Source: Seminibacterium arietis
GTDB taxonomy: Bacteria; Pseudomonadota; Gammaproteobacteria; Enterobacterales; Pasteurellaceae
Direction of reading: 5' to 3'
Length of the DNA stretch: 64,000 nt
Assembly (NCBI RefSeq): GCF_042675725.1
Contig: NZ_JBHTJN010000004.1
Span: forward strand, 290,491-354,490
The notes under the pieces were generated by a model. That model was not told the origin of the DNA and did no database searches. It was given only the letters and a program-made list of their open reading frames with translations. Each line of letters begins with the position of its first letter. Within the stretch, counting starts at the first letter, position 1. The translations under genes and the position numbers were made by a program. Below are positions 46,365-55,223 of this stretch, piece by piece.

Positions 46365-46398
46365 CTGACACGCCACTAACACTCTATGTTTTTATTTT

Positions 46399-46437
46399 TT
46401 GTAATCGTTTTCATAAATGTGAGAATGATCACAGTAT
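46399..46437 (+). promoter_or_regulatory. mglB control region: GalS operator followed by a perfect CRP site
   Basis: TTGTAATCGTTTTCAT (46399-46414) is a gal operator. One base further on, TGTGA-GAATGA-TCACA (46418-46433) is an exact CRP consensus core. Close packing suggests competition or joint control by galactose and cAMP. Confidence 0.88.
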
Positions 46438-46526
46438 TTAAACAGATTTTAGTATATTCTCTAATCTCACAAATCTGATATTACTTTTACGTAACATCAA
46501 TTATTAATGCACTAAAGGAGCGTTTT

Positions 46527-47519
46527 ATGAAAAAACAAGGGTTAAGTATAATCGCATTAGCTGTAGGTTTAGGTACAGTAGTAACTTCAGCACAAGCTGC
46601 TAATCGTATTGGTGTAACTATTTACAAATATGATGACAATTTTATGGCATTAATGCGTCAAGAAATCGATAAAGAAGCGAAAAAAGTCGCAGATATTGAA
46701 CTATTGATGAATGACTCTCAAAATGCTCAATCTATACAAAATGATCAAGTTGATGTGCTTATTTCAAAAGGAGTTAAAACATTAGCAATTAACTTAGTTG
46801 ACCCTGCTGCCGCTCCAACAATTATCAGTAAAGCAAAAGTGGAAGATATACCTGTTATTTTCTTTAATAAAGATCCTGGTGAAAAGGCAATTGCTAGCTA
46901 CGAAAATGCTTACTACGTTGGTACTGAGCCAAAAGAATCAGGACTGATTCAAGGAGATTTAATTGCAAAACATTGGAAAGCAAACCCTGCATTTGATTTA
47001 AACAAAGACGGTAAAATTCAATATGTATTATTAAAAGGTGAGCCAGGACACCCTGATGCAGAAGCTCGCACAAAATATGTTATTGAAGGTTTAAATGCAA
47101 AAGGTATACAAACTGAACAAATTTTCATTGATACTGGAATGTGGGATGCTGCTTTAGCAAAAGACAAAATGGATGCATGGTTATCAAGTTCTAAAGCCAA
47201 TGAAATTGAAGTAATCATTGCAAATAACGATGGTATGGCAATGGGCGCATTAGAAGCAAGTAAAGCACACGGTAAAAAGCTCCCTATTTTTGGTGTTGAT
47301 GCACTACCAGAAGTATTGCAGTTAGTGAAAAAAGGTGAAATAGCAGGAACAGTACTAAATGATGGTGTAACACAAGGAAAAGCGATTGTCCAACTATCGA
47401 ATAACTTAGCAAAAGGTAAACCAGCAACAGAAGGAACGAATTGGTCATTAGAAAAACGAGTCTTACGCATTCCTTACGTTGGTATTGATGCTGATAATTT
47501 AAATCAATTCTTAAAATAA
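46527..47519 (+). CDS. mglB: Galactose/glucose-binding periplasmic protein MglB
   Basis: A 330-residue precursor with signal peptide MKKQGLSIIALAVGLGTVV and cleavage after AQA. The mature part starts ANRIGVTIYKYDDNF, contains the Ca-binding-type loop DLNKDGKIQ, and ends in PYVGIDADNLNQFL. It captures galactose for MglAC and may also signal chemosensors where these exist. A hairpin after the stop probably raises its yield over mglA. Confidence 0.97.
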   Translation: MKKQGLSIIALAVGLGTVVTSAQAANRIGVTIYKYDDNFMALMRQEIDKEAKKVADIELLMNDSQNAQSIQNDQVDVLISKGVKTLAINLVDPAAAPTIISKAKVEDIPVIFFNKDPGEKAIASYENAYYVGTEPKESGLIQGDLIAKHWKANPAFDLNKDGKIQYVLLKGEPGHPDAEARTKYVIEGLNAKGIQTEQIFIDTGMWDAALAKDKMDAWLSSSKANEIEVIIANNDGMAMGALEASKAHGKKLPIFGVDALPEVLQLVKKGEIAGTVLNDGVTQGKAIVQLSNNLAKGKPATEGTNWSLEKRVLRIPYVGIDADNLNQFLK

Positions 47520-47530
47520 TATTGCTATTT

Positions 47531-47556
47531 AGGGAGAGAACCGTCTCTCCCTTTTA
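47531..47556 (+). terminator. Hairpin between mglB and mglA (partial terminator)
   Basis: Arms AGGGAGAGA (47531-47539) and TCTCTCCCT (47544-47552) with an ACCG loop are followed by three T's. It probably lets the binding protein be made in excess over the transporter subunits. Confidence 0.8.
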
Positions 47557-47571
47557 TAAATGAGGTTGGAT

Positions 47572-49095
47572 ATGACGGTACAAACTGAAGGACATCAGGG
47601 TGAAATATTGCTCGCTATGACAAATGTCAGTAAATCTTTTCCTGGAGTAAAGGCGTTAGATCGTGCGAATTTGACAGTTAAATCCTATTCTGTTCATGCT
47701 TTAATGGGAGAAAATGGAGCAGGTAAATCAACATTATTAAAGTGTTTGTTCGGAATTTATGCAAAAGATGAAGGAGAAATTTTGTTTTTAAACAAAACAG
47801 TTAATTTCAAAGCATCAAAAGAAGCATTAGAAAATGGCATTTCAATGGTTCACCAAGAATTAAATTTAGTTAGGCAACGCAGTGTAATGGAAAACTTATG
47901 GCTGGGACGCTACCCTTTAAAAGCGGGTGTCTTCGTTGACCATGCAAAAATGTACAATGATACTAAGAACATATTCAAAGAATTAGAAATCGACATCGAT
48001 CCAAAAGAAAAAGTAGCAAACTTATCTGTTTCACAAATGCAGATGATAGAAATTGCAAAAGCGTTTTCTTACAATGCTAAAATAGTCATTATGGATGAGC
48101 CAACTTCTTCATTATCAGAAAAAGAAGTGGATCATCTCTTTAAAATCATCGAGAAGCTAAAAAATAAAGGCTGTGGAATTATTTATATTTCTCATAAGAT
48201 GGATGAGATATTTAGAATTTGTGACGAAATTACTATTTTACGCGATGGGAAATGGATTAACACTGTACCAGTTAAAGGAGCGACGATGGATAGTATTATA
48301 GCTATGATGGTTGGTCGTGAATTAACTCAGCGTTTTCCAGAAAAAATAAACAGTCCGAAAGAAATAATACTACAAGTGCAAAACCTAACTGCTCTCAACC
48401 AACCTTCAATTAAAGACGTTAGTTTTGAACTGAGGAAAGGAGAAATATTTGGTATTGCAGGGCTTGTAGGAGCAAAGCGTACTGATATAGTTGAAACTAT
48501 TTTTGGCGTACGTGAAAGGAAAGAAGGTAGGATTATTTTAAATGGAAAAAACTTAAAAAATCATACCGCACTTGAAGCAATTAATAACGGGTTCGCTTTA
48601 GTAACTGAAGAACGTAGATCCACAGGGATTTATTCCAACCTTAGTATCGAATTTAACTCATTAATCTCAAATATAAAATCTTACATCAGCCGCTTTGGTT
48701 TACTCAGCAATAAAAAAATGAAGAGTGATACTCAATGGGTAATTGATGCCATGAATGTGAAAACTCCTTCACATAAAACAAATATAGGCTCTCTTTCAGG
48801 CGGTAATCAACAAAAAGTAGTAATTGGTCGCTGGTTACTTACTCAACCTGAAATCCTCATGCTTGATGAGCCGACAAGAGGGATTGACGTTGGTGCTAAA
48901 TATGAAATTTATCAATTAATTATGCAACTTGCACAAAAAGATAAAGGAATCATTATGATTTCTTCTGAAATGCCTGAATTACTTGGTATCACCGACAGAA
49001 TTTTAGTTATGAGCAATGGTCGAGTTGCGGGAATTGTCGAAACCGCAAAAACGACTCAGGAAGAAATTTTACAACTTGCCGCCAAGTATTTATAA
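47572..49095 (+). CDS. mglA: Galactose ABC transporter ATP-binding protein MglA
   Basis: A 507-residue protein with two ABC domains. Domain 1 has Walker A GENGAGKST, signature NLSVSQMQMIEIAKA and Walker B IVIMDEPTSS. Domain 2 has the degenerate Walker A GLVGAKRTD, signature LSGGNQQKVVIGRW and LMLDEPTRGID, the usual pattern for sugar ABC ATPases. ATG at 47572 follows GAGG by six bases; an earlier ATG (47560) lacks a Shine-Dalgarno. Confidence 0.96.
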   Translation: MTVQTEGHQGEILLAMTNVSKSFPGVKALDRANLTVKSYSVHALMGENGAGKSTLLKCLFGIYAKDEGEILFLNKTVNFKASKEALENGISMVHQELNLVRQRSVMENLWLGRYPLKAGVFVDHAKMYNDTKNIFKELEIDIDPKEKVANLSVSQMQMIEIAKAFSYNAKIVIMDEPTSSLSEKEVDHLFKIIEKLKNKGCGIIYISHKMDEIFRICDEITILRDGKWINTVPVKGATMDSIIAMMVGRELTQRFPEKINSPKEIILQVQNLTALNQPSIKDVSFELRKGEIFGIAGLVGAKRTDIVETIFGVRERKEGRIILNGKNLKNHTALEAINNGFALVTEERRSTGIYSNLSIEFNSLISNIKSYISRFGLLSNKKMKSDTQWVIDAMNVKTPSHKTNIGSLSGGNQQKVVIGRWLLTQPEILMLDEPTRGIDVGAKYEIYQLIMQLAQKDKGIIMISSEMPELLGITDRILVMSNGRVAGIVETAKTTQEEILQLAAKYL

Positions 49096-49123
49096 CAAAT
49101 TAAACAAGAAGGAAGTTATAACT

Positions 49124-50125
49124 ATGAATCAAAATAAAACTTGGGATTTTTTTAAACAAAATGCAATTTATTTCGTTTTATTAATTTTATTGCTAATTAT
49201 CATTGCACAAGATCCTAGCTTTCTCAGCTTAAGAAATTTTAGTAACATTTTGACTCAATCGTCAGTACGTCTCATCATCGCACTAGGTATCGCTGGATTA
49301 TTAGTAGTACAGGGAACGGATTTGTCTGCTGGTCGTCAAGTGGGCTTAGCTGCTGTAGTTTCTGCGACAATGTTACAAGGAATGGACAACATGAATAGGG
49401 TTTTCCCAGATCTACCAGAAATGCCTATTATTGCGGTTGTAATTTTAGTATGTGCTATCGGTGCAATCATTGGTTTACTCAATGGATTTGTTATAGCTGT
49501 TTTAAATGTAACTCCTTTCATTGCTACAATGGGTACGATGATCATCGTGTATGGTATTAATTCTCTTTATTATGATGCTGTAGGCTCATCACCTATAGCA
49601 GGTTTCACAGAAAATTTCTCAAATTTTGCACAAGGATTTTATCGAATAGGGGCATTTAAACTATCCTACATCACTATATACGCTATTATTGCGACAATAA
49701 TTATGTGGATATTGTGGAATAAAACTCGTTTTGGAAAGAATATATTTGCTATTGGAGGCAATCCTGAAGCTGCTAAAGTATCGGGTGTCAATGTTATTAG
49801 TAATTTATTAATCATCTACACTCTAGCGGGTGTTTTTTATGCCTTTGGTGGTATGTTAGAAGCTGGACGTATCGGCAGTGCGACCAATAACTTAGGTTTT
49901 ATGTATGAAATGGATGCAATTGCTGCTTGCGTAGTAGGCGGCGTTTCTTTTGCTGGTGGTGTAGGTACAATTATTGGCGTAGTAACAGGGGTATTAATTT
50001 TCACGGTAATAAACTATGGTTTAACTTATATTGGTGTGAACCCTTACTGGCAATATATCATTAAAGGTAGCATAATCATTCTAGCTGTAGCTATTGATTC
50101 ACTAAAATATGCGAAGAAAAAATAA
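49124..50125 (+). CDS. mglC: Galactose ABC transporter permease MglC
   Basis: A 333-residue permease of the ribose/galactose (BPD_transp_2) type with eight to ten segments, including LVVQGTDLSAGRQVGLAAV and the EAA-like NPEAAKVSGVNV. ATG at 49124 has AGGAAG upstream; the frame also runs back into mglA. It completes the MglBAC importer. Confidence 0.95.
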   Translation: MNQNKTWDFFKQNAIYFVLLILLLIIIAQDPSFLSLRNFSNILTQSSVRLIIALGIAGLLVVQGTDLSAGRQVGLAAVVSATMLQGMDNMNRVFPDLPEMPIIAVVILVCAIGAIIGLLNGFVIAVLNVTPFIATMGTMIIVYGINSLYYDAVGSSPIAGFTENFSNFAQGFYRIGAFKLSYITIYAIIATIIMWILWNKTRFGKNIFAIGGNPEAAKVSGVNVISNLLIIYTLAGVFYAFGGMLEAGRIGSATNNLGFMYEMDAIAACVVGGVSFAGGVGTIIGVVTGVLIFTVINYGLTYIGVNPYWQYIIKGSIIILAVAIDSLKYAKKK

Positions 50126-50147
50126 CGATTAATTTTTTAAAAAAAAG

Positions 50148-50239
50148 ACCGCTCTTTTAGCAGTAACCTCTACTTAAAGTGAGACATAAATAGTGAACGA
50201 GCTGTTCGTGCCGACACTTACTATTATTCAAAGAGCGGT
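50148..50239. repeat. Inverted pair of AAGAGCGGT motifs enclosing a structured spacer
   Basis: ACCGCTCTTT (50148-50157) and AAAGAGCGGT (50230-50239) are perfect 10-bp inverted arms 72 bases apart. Smaller inverted pieces lie inside (AATAGT/ACTATT, GAAC/GTTC). It follows mglC and may act as its terminator or encode a small structured RNA. The rest of the gap to the tRNA-Val genes (50240-50428) is AT-rich with weak hairpins and no gene. Confidence 0.6.
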
Positions 50240-50428
50240 TCAAAACTTGCTAAATTTATCATCTAACTCTCTACAATCTAACTATTATCGTAATTAGAAT
50301 AGCATATCGACATAGACATGATTCTTTGTCGGCTACGTTTTTAATCAGCATAAAAATGCTCACTTTTATTGCTATACGAATAACACTTTTACTTAAAAAG
50401 TAATCAAATAGAGGAGTTCACATAGGTT

Positions 50429-50504
50429 TGGTGGGCGATACCGGTCTCGAACCAGTGCCCCCCTCCTTGTAAGGGAGGTGCTCTCCCAACTGAGCTAATC
50501 GCCC
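50429..50504 (-). tRNA. tRNA-Val (TAC), copy with a variable-loop change
   Basis: A 76-base cloverleaf with encoded CCA and anticodon TAC in CTTACAA. It differs from the other two copies by G instead of T at about position 47 of the variable loop. Confidence 0.96.
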
Positions 50505-50578
50505 GACACTAAAAAAGTAAAAAATTTACTTTAATTATCGGCTTTGATTTAAAAATCAAATGGGAACTTAAACTAGCG

Positions 50579-50654
50579 TGGTGGGCGATACTGGTCTCGA
50601 ACCAGTGACCCCCTCCTTGTAAGGGAGGTGCTCTCCCAACTGAGCTAATCGCCC
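50579..50654 (-). tRNA. tRNA-Val (TAC)
   Basis: A 76-base cloverleaf. The T stem is ACTGG/CCAGT, fully Watson-Crick, whereas the flanking copies have ACTGG/CCGGT with one wobble pair. Confidence 0.97.
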
Positions 50655-50701
50655 GTTAGTTTAAGCATTCAACGTAAGTCTTTTCAAGTCATCGTGAAAA
50701 T

Positions 50702-50777
50702 TGGTGGGCGATACCGGTCTCGAACCAGTGACCCCCTCCTTGTAAGGGAGGTGCTCTCCCAACTGAGCTAATCGCCC
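50702..50777 (-). tRNA. tRNA-Val (TAC)
   Basis: A 76-base cloverleaf and the first gene of the three-copy cluster in the direction of transcription. It diverges from gltX, which starts 164 bases away. Confidence 0.97.
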
Positions 50778-50941
50778 TTACGTTGTGGGGTGCATTATAA
50801 TTGCTGATAGATTTGAGTCAACACATTTTTATATTTTCTTGCTTGTTTGTTGTAAAAATAGGCAAGATTGCATATTTTTGTCGTTCATTAATCAAAGTCA
50901 TAGTACAATAAATAAAATTTTTAATAATCAAAGGTTACGTA

Positions 50942-52384
50942 ATGAAAATTCAGTCTCTATTTAACTTAGATCCTAATATTAAGGTTCGTACTCGTTTTGC
51001 TCCAAGTCCAACAGGTTATTTACACGTAGGAGGAGCAAGAACCGCTCTTTATTCATGGCTTTATGCAAAACACAATAATGGTGAGTTTGTGTTACGCATC
51101 GAAGATACTGATTTAGAACGTTCAACACCTGAAGCAACACAAGCAATTTTAGAAAGTATGGAATGGTTAAATTTACGTTGGGAACACGGTCCTTTCTACC
51201 AAACAAAACGCTTTGAACGCTACAATCAAGTAATTGATCAAATGCTTGAACAGGGCTTAGCATATCGTTGCTACTGTAGCAAAGAGCGGTTAGAAAATTT
51301 ACGTAATGAACAAGAATCAAGAAAAGAGAAGCCTCGTTATGATCGGGCTTGTTTAAAGCATTGCCACGAAGATCCAACTAAACCACATGTAGTAAGATTT
51401 AAAAATCCACAGACAGGTTCTGTAGTATTTGAAGATGCTGTAAGAGGACGTATCGAAATCAGCAATAGCGAATTAGATGATCTAATTATCCGCCGTTCAG
51501 ATAATTCTCCGACTTACAATTTTTGTGTGGTGATCGATGATTGGGATATGGGCATAACTCATGTTGTACGTGGTGAAGATCATATTAATAATACACCTCG
51601 TCAAATCAATATCTTAAAGGCACTTAATGCTCCTGTTCCAACTTATGCCCATGTTTCGATGATTTTGGGAGATGATGGTCAAAAATTGTCGAAACGACAT
51701 GGTGCGGTCAGCGTAATGCAATATCGTGATGAGGGCTATTTACCAGAAGCTTTGTTAAATTATTTAGTCAGATTAGGTTGGGGGCATGGTGACCAAGAAA
51801 TTTTTTCTATCGAAGAAATGATCAAACTATTTGAATTAGAACAAGTAAGTAAGTCAGCTAGTGCATTTAATACAGAAAAATTGTTATGGCTAAATCACCA
51901 CTATATCCGTACTCTACCTGCTGATTATGTAGCTAAACATCTGGCGTGGCATTATCAAAATCAAGGAGTCAATACATCAAATGGACCTGCGTTAGCTGAA
52001 ATTGTAACCATGCTAGCTGAACGTTGTAAAACACTTAAAGAAATGGCTGAAACTAGTCGTTATTTCTTTGAAGATTTTGATAATTTTGATGAAAGTGCGG
52101 TTAAAAAACATTTTAAAATTACAGCTATTGAAGCACTATGTAAAGTAAAAGAAAAACTTACCGCAGTTAGCAGTTGGAACTTACAAAACACTCATCAAGC
52201 TATCGAAGATACAGCCAAAGAATTAGGACTAGGTATGGGGAAAGTAGGAATGCCATTACGAGTTGCAGTTACAGGTGTTGGGCAGTCACCTTCAATGGAT
52301 GTAACTTTAGTAGGCATTGGTCGTGAACGTGTATTAGCTCGTATACAAAAAGCAATTGATTTTATTCAGTCACAGAACGCTTAA
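50942..52384 (+). CDS. gltX: Glutamyl-tRNA synthetase
   Basis: A 480-residue class I synthetase. The HIGH-type motif is FAPSPTGYLHVGGARTALYSWLYA (~21-44; given in parts as PSPTGYLHVGG), and the KMSKS-type loop is GQKLSKRHGAVSV (~245). The zinc-region cysteines (RCYCSKERL) and the C-terminal anticodon-binding domain are present. It charges tRNA-Glu and is a single copy here. Two AAGAGCGGT motifs lie in the first third. Confidence 0.97.
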   Translation: MKIQSLFNLDPNIKVRTRFAPSPTGYLHVGGARTALYSWLYAKHNNGEFVLRIEDTDLERSTPEATQAILESMEWLNLRWEHGPFYQTKRFERYNQVIDQMLEQGLAYRCYCSKERLENLRNEQESRKEKPRYDRACLKHCHEDPTKPHVVRFKNPQTGSVVFEDAVRGRIEISNSELDDLIIRRSDNSPTYNFCVVIDDWDMGITHVVRGEDHINNTPRQINILKALNAPVPTYAHVSMILGDDGQKLSKRHGAVSVMQYRDEGYLPEALLNYLVRLGWGHGDQEIFSIEEMIKLFELEQVSKSASAFNTEKLLWLNHHYIRTLPADYVAKHLAWHYQNQGVNTSNGPALAEIVTMLAERCKTLKEMAETSRYFFEDFDNFDESAVKKHFKITAIEALCKVKEKLTAVSSWNLQNTHQAIEDTAKELGLGMGKVGMPLRVAVTGVGQSPSMDVTLVGIGRERVLARIQKAIDFIQSQNA

Positions 52385-52461
52385 TATTTAGTCGACTAAG
52401 TAAATCGTCACAATTTTATATTGACAGTCAATGTGGTGGAATTTATTATGACCACCACGAA

Positions 52462-52538
<77 letters not shown>

Positions 52539-52698
52539 ATAACTGTTTTAGTTTATAGTTTAACTATGTCAATCCTAAATAATGCCTTGAACTTAGATAA
52601 GTTAAGTTTTTACTCCCCCTCAAACCAAGCCTAAATTAACTTTCTAAATCCTCTTTTTCTATTGTAAAGATTGAAAATATTAACCGCTCTTATATTGC

Positions 52699-53253
52699 TT
52701 ATAAAGAATCCAGATATTTTCTCCAATCAAAATATTGTCCAGGATCGAGCTTACGTTCAGGTGCAATATGACAATGTCCAACAATCCGCTCTTTCGTAAT
52801 TTGTGGATAAGCTGACATAATACTTTTAGTTAACATAGTTAAAGCTACATATTGGTGCATGGTGAAAGGTGATTCGTTACATCCCTCTAACTCAATACCA
52901 ATAGAAAAATCATTACACTTTTGTCGCCCTTGAAATTCAGATAATCCCGCATGCCAGGCTCGATGATTAAAATTAACAAACTGAGTAATCTGTCCTAAGC
53001 GATCAATAAAGCAATGGGCAGAAACACGCATTTGATAAATATCAGCAAAGTAAGAATGAACTGTCGGATTAAGCTTTCCAAGAAAAAAATCTTTAATATA
53101 ACCACCACCAAACTGTTGTGGAGGTAAACTAATATAATGAATAACCAAAAGAGAAATATCCATTGGATCTGGACGTTGATCAAAATGCGGAGATAGAAGT
53201 CTATCAGCATTTTCTAGCCAACCTTGTTTAATATATAGTCTTTTTTCTGTCAT
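52699..53253 (-). CDS. ampD: 1,6-anhydro-N-acetylmuramyl-L-alanine amidase AmpD
   Basis: A 184-residue cytoplasmic zinc amidase of murein recycling. Zinc ligands lie in LLVIHYISLPP, the VGHCHIAPERKLDPG loop supplies the second His and the Asp, and SIGIELEGCN is the catalytic-region motif. It removes peptides from anhydromuramyl peptides and so keeps ampC-type induction low where present. It diverges from pilA around a CRP-S site, as in H. influenzae. Confidence 0.96.
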   Translation of the reverse strand: MTEKRLYIKQGWLENADRLLSPHFDQRPDPMDISLLVIHYISLPPQQFGGGYIKDFFLGKLNPTVHSYFADIYQMRVSAHCFIDRLGQITQFVNFNHRAWHAGLSEFQGRQKCNDFSIGIELEGCNESPFTMHQYVALTMLTKSIMSAYPQITKERIVGHCHIAPERKLDPGQYFDWRKYLDSL

Positions 53254-53262
53254 AAATAATAT

Positions 53263-53284
53263 TTTTGCGATCTAGATCGATAAA
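53263..53284. promoter_or_regulatory. CRP-S (Sxy-dependent) competence site of pilABCD
   Basis: The segment TTTTGCGATCTAGATCGATA lies in A/T flanks; its core TGCGA-N6-TCGAT is close to the H. influenzae competence element TGCGAN6TCGCA. It lies about 95 bases before the pilA start, between ampD and pilA. Confidence 0.85.
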
Positions 53285-53375
53285 AAAGAGTAAGCTATTT
53301 TTTCTATTTATTCTTTTATTGCACACTTCTAATGTCATTTCTGACAGATGAATTTATCAATAAAAGGAAAATCTC

Positions 53376-53810
53376 ATGAAGACATTATCTCATTTTTCAT
53401 TTCCCCAAAAAGGCTTTACTTTGATCGAATTAATGATAGTTATTGCAATAGTCGCTATCTTAGCCACTATAGCTATTCCATCTTATCAAAATTATACTAA
53501 AAAAGCGGCTATTTCTGAATTATTACAGGCATCAGCACCATATCGCTCAGAAGTAGAACTTTGTATTTATAATAAAGGCAGTAAAGATAGCTGTAACGCT
53601 GGAAGCAATGGTATTCAAAATAAATTATCAAATAAAGGACGTGTCAGCTCAATCGATGTACAAGGCGGCGTAATCACTGTAATAGGAAAAGATAGTCTCG
53701 CTAATACCCAATACACATTAACTCCAGAGGGCGATGTTTCAAGCGGCATCACTTGGACTGTCGTTTGCAATCCTGCTGATATTTTCCCTGCGGGTTTTTG
53801 TAATAAATAA
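53376..53810 (+). CDS. pilA: Type IV pilin PilA
   Basis: A 144-residue prepilin. The leader ends QKG, and processing should give mature FTLIELMIVIAIVAILATIAIP with the Glu5 needed for assembly. Two cysteine pairs (ELCIYN...DSCNAG and VVCNPA...GFCNK) suit the pilin disulfides. It is close to H. influenzae PilA (NYTKKAA-SELLQASAPY-). It is the major subunit of the type IV pilus used in DNA uptake, adherence and twitching. Confidence 0.96.
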   Translation: MKTLSHFSFPQKGFTLIELMIVIAIVAILATIAIPSYQNYTKKAAISELLQASAPYRSEVELCIYNKGSKDSCNAGSNGIQNKLSNKGRVSSIDVQGGVITVIGKDSLANTQYTLTPEGDVSSGITWTVVCNPADIFPAGFCNK

Positions 53811-53825
53811 TATGAAGGTGGAAAG

Positions 53826-55223
53826 ATGATAGACCGCACTTTTAGCTTGCCACCACTTGTTTTATCTATAGATGGTAATAGTTTCGAAATAACACCGCAG
53901 TTATGGCAAAAAAATCAGCAGCAAAAAGATCTTTTACTGCGATACTTCGCTTTACCTCTACAAGAAAATGAAACAACATTATGGCTAGGTATTGATGATT
54001 TAACTAATCTTTCCGCCTGTGAAACTTTTTCTTTTTTAACAGGAAAAGTCGTAGAGCCTGTAGTATTAGAAGGAGAACATTTAAAATTCTTATTACAATC
54101 ACTTTCACCTCAATCTTCTCTCTATGAACAAGATTCTCAAAATTTTTACAACATAGAAGATAAGATTATTTATGAACCGATAGTCAATAAAACAGATGAA
54201 CCTGTTATCCAACTATTAGATCAAATTTTTGAGTATGCACTAAAGAAAAAAGCTTCGGATATTCATTTTGAACCACAAGCAAATTATTTACAAGTGCGAT
54301 TTAGAGTTGATGGAGTTTTACAATTACAACCTGCTATTACTACTACATTAACAAATAGAGTGATTTCTCGTTTAAAATTATTAGCTAAATTAGATATTAG
54401 TGAAACTCGCTTACCACAAGATGGACGGTTTCATTTTAAAACGACATTCTCTGATGTACTAGATTTTCGTTTGTCTACATTACCAACTCATTTTGGAGAA
54501 AAAGCAGTACTACGATTACAACAAAATAAGCCTATTCAACTAAACTTTGCCGAATTAGGTATGACAGACGATCAGCAAAACGTATTACAACAAGCTCTAT
54601 CTCAACCACAAGGACTAATTCTAGTAACTGGTCCAACGGGTAGCGGAAAAACAATTACTCTTTATACCGCACTTCAATGGCTAAACGATATATCAAAACA
54701 TATTTTAACAGCAGAAGACCCAATAGAAATAGAGTTGCCAGGTATCATTCAAACGCAAGTGAATAACCAAATTGGACTGGACTTTAGTCGCTTATTACGC
54801 ACGTTTTTAAGGCAAGATCCAGATATTATTATGTTAGGTGAAATTCGTGATAATGAAACTGCGTCTATTGCTCTAAGAGCAGCTCAAACTGGACATTTAG
54901 TACTTTCAACATTACACACTAATGATGCGATGTCGGCACTATCTCGATTACAACAGCTAGGGATAAAATCTTATGAAATCGAAAACACTTTATTACTTGT
55001 AATCGCTCAACGATTAGTTCGTAAAAGTCTTGCTAATAGTGAAGAATACAAGGGAAGAATTGGTATTTATCAATTTTTACAACCGCACTTTATTGATAAT
55101 CAAATTTCATACCAAACAGATTTTTCTAACTTAAGAGAAAGTGCCTTAGAAAAAATTAAAGTTGGTATTACTAATATAACAGAAGTAGAACGTGTACTAG
55201 GGAAAGCAAATGATGAAGCTTAG
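53826..55223 (+). CDS. pilB: Type IV pilus assembly ATPase PilB
   Basis: A 465-residue GspE/PilB ATPase. Walker A is TGPTGSGKTITLYTAL (~275), the Asp box is AEDPIEIELPGI, Walker B is PDIIMLGEIRDNETA, and the His box contains GHLVLSTLHTNDA. The usual C-terminal zinc tetracysteine is missing: after AQRLVRKSL the sequence goes to GRIGIYQFL without CxxC. It powers pilus extension. An uptake motif encodes residues 3-6 right at the start, and the stop overlaps pilC by 14 bases. Confidence 0.94.
   Translation: MIDRTFSLPPLVLSIDGNSFEITPQLWQKNQQQKDLLLRYFALPLQENETTLWLGIDDLTNLSACETFSFLTGKVVEPVVLEGEHLKFLLQSLSPQSSLYEQDSQNFYNIEDKIIYEPIVNKTDEPVIQLLDQIFEYALKKKASDIHFEPQANYLQVRFRVDGVLQLQPAITTTLTNRVISRLKLLAKLDISETRLPQDGRFHFKTTFSDVLDFRLSTLPTHFGEKAVLRLQQNKPIQLNFAELGMTDDQQNVLQQALSQPQGLILVTGPTGSGKTITLYTALQWLNDISKHILTAEDPIEIELPGIIQTQVNNQIGLDFSRLLRTFLRQDPDIIMLGEIRDNETASIALRAAQTGHLVLSTLHTNDAMSALSRLQQLGIKSYEIENTLLLVIAQRLVRKSLANSEEYKGRIGIYQFLQPHFIDNQISYQTDFSNLRESALEKIKVGITNITEVERVLGKANDEA

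Noticed and set aside
50429..50777. Direct repeats suggesting a CRISPR array
   Set aside because: The repeated units are three tRNA-Val genes of 76 bases with proper cloverleaf pairing.
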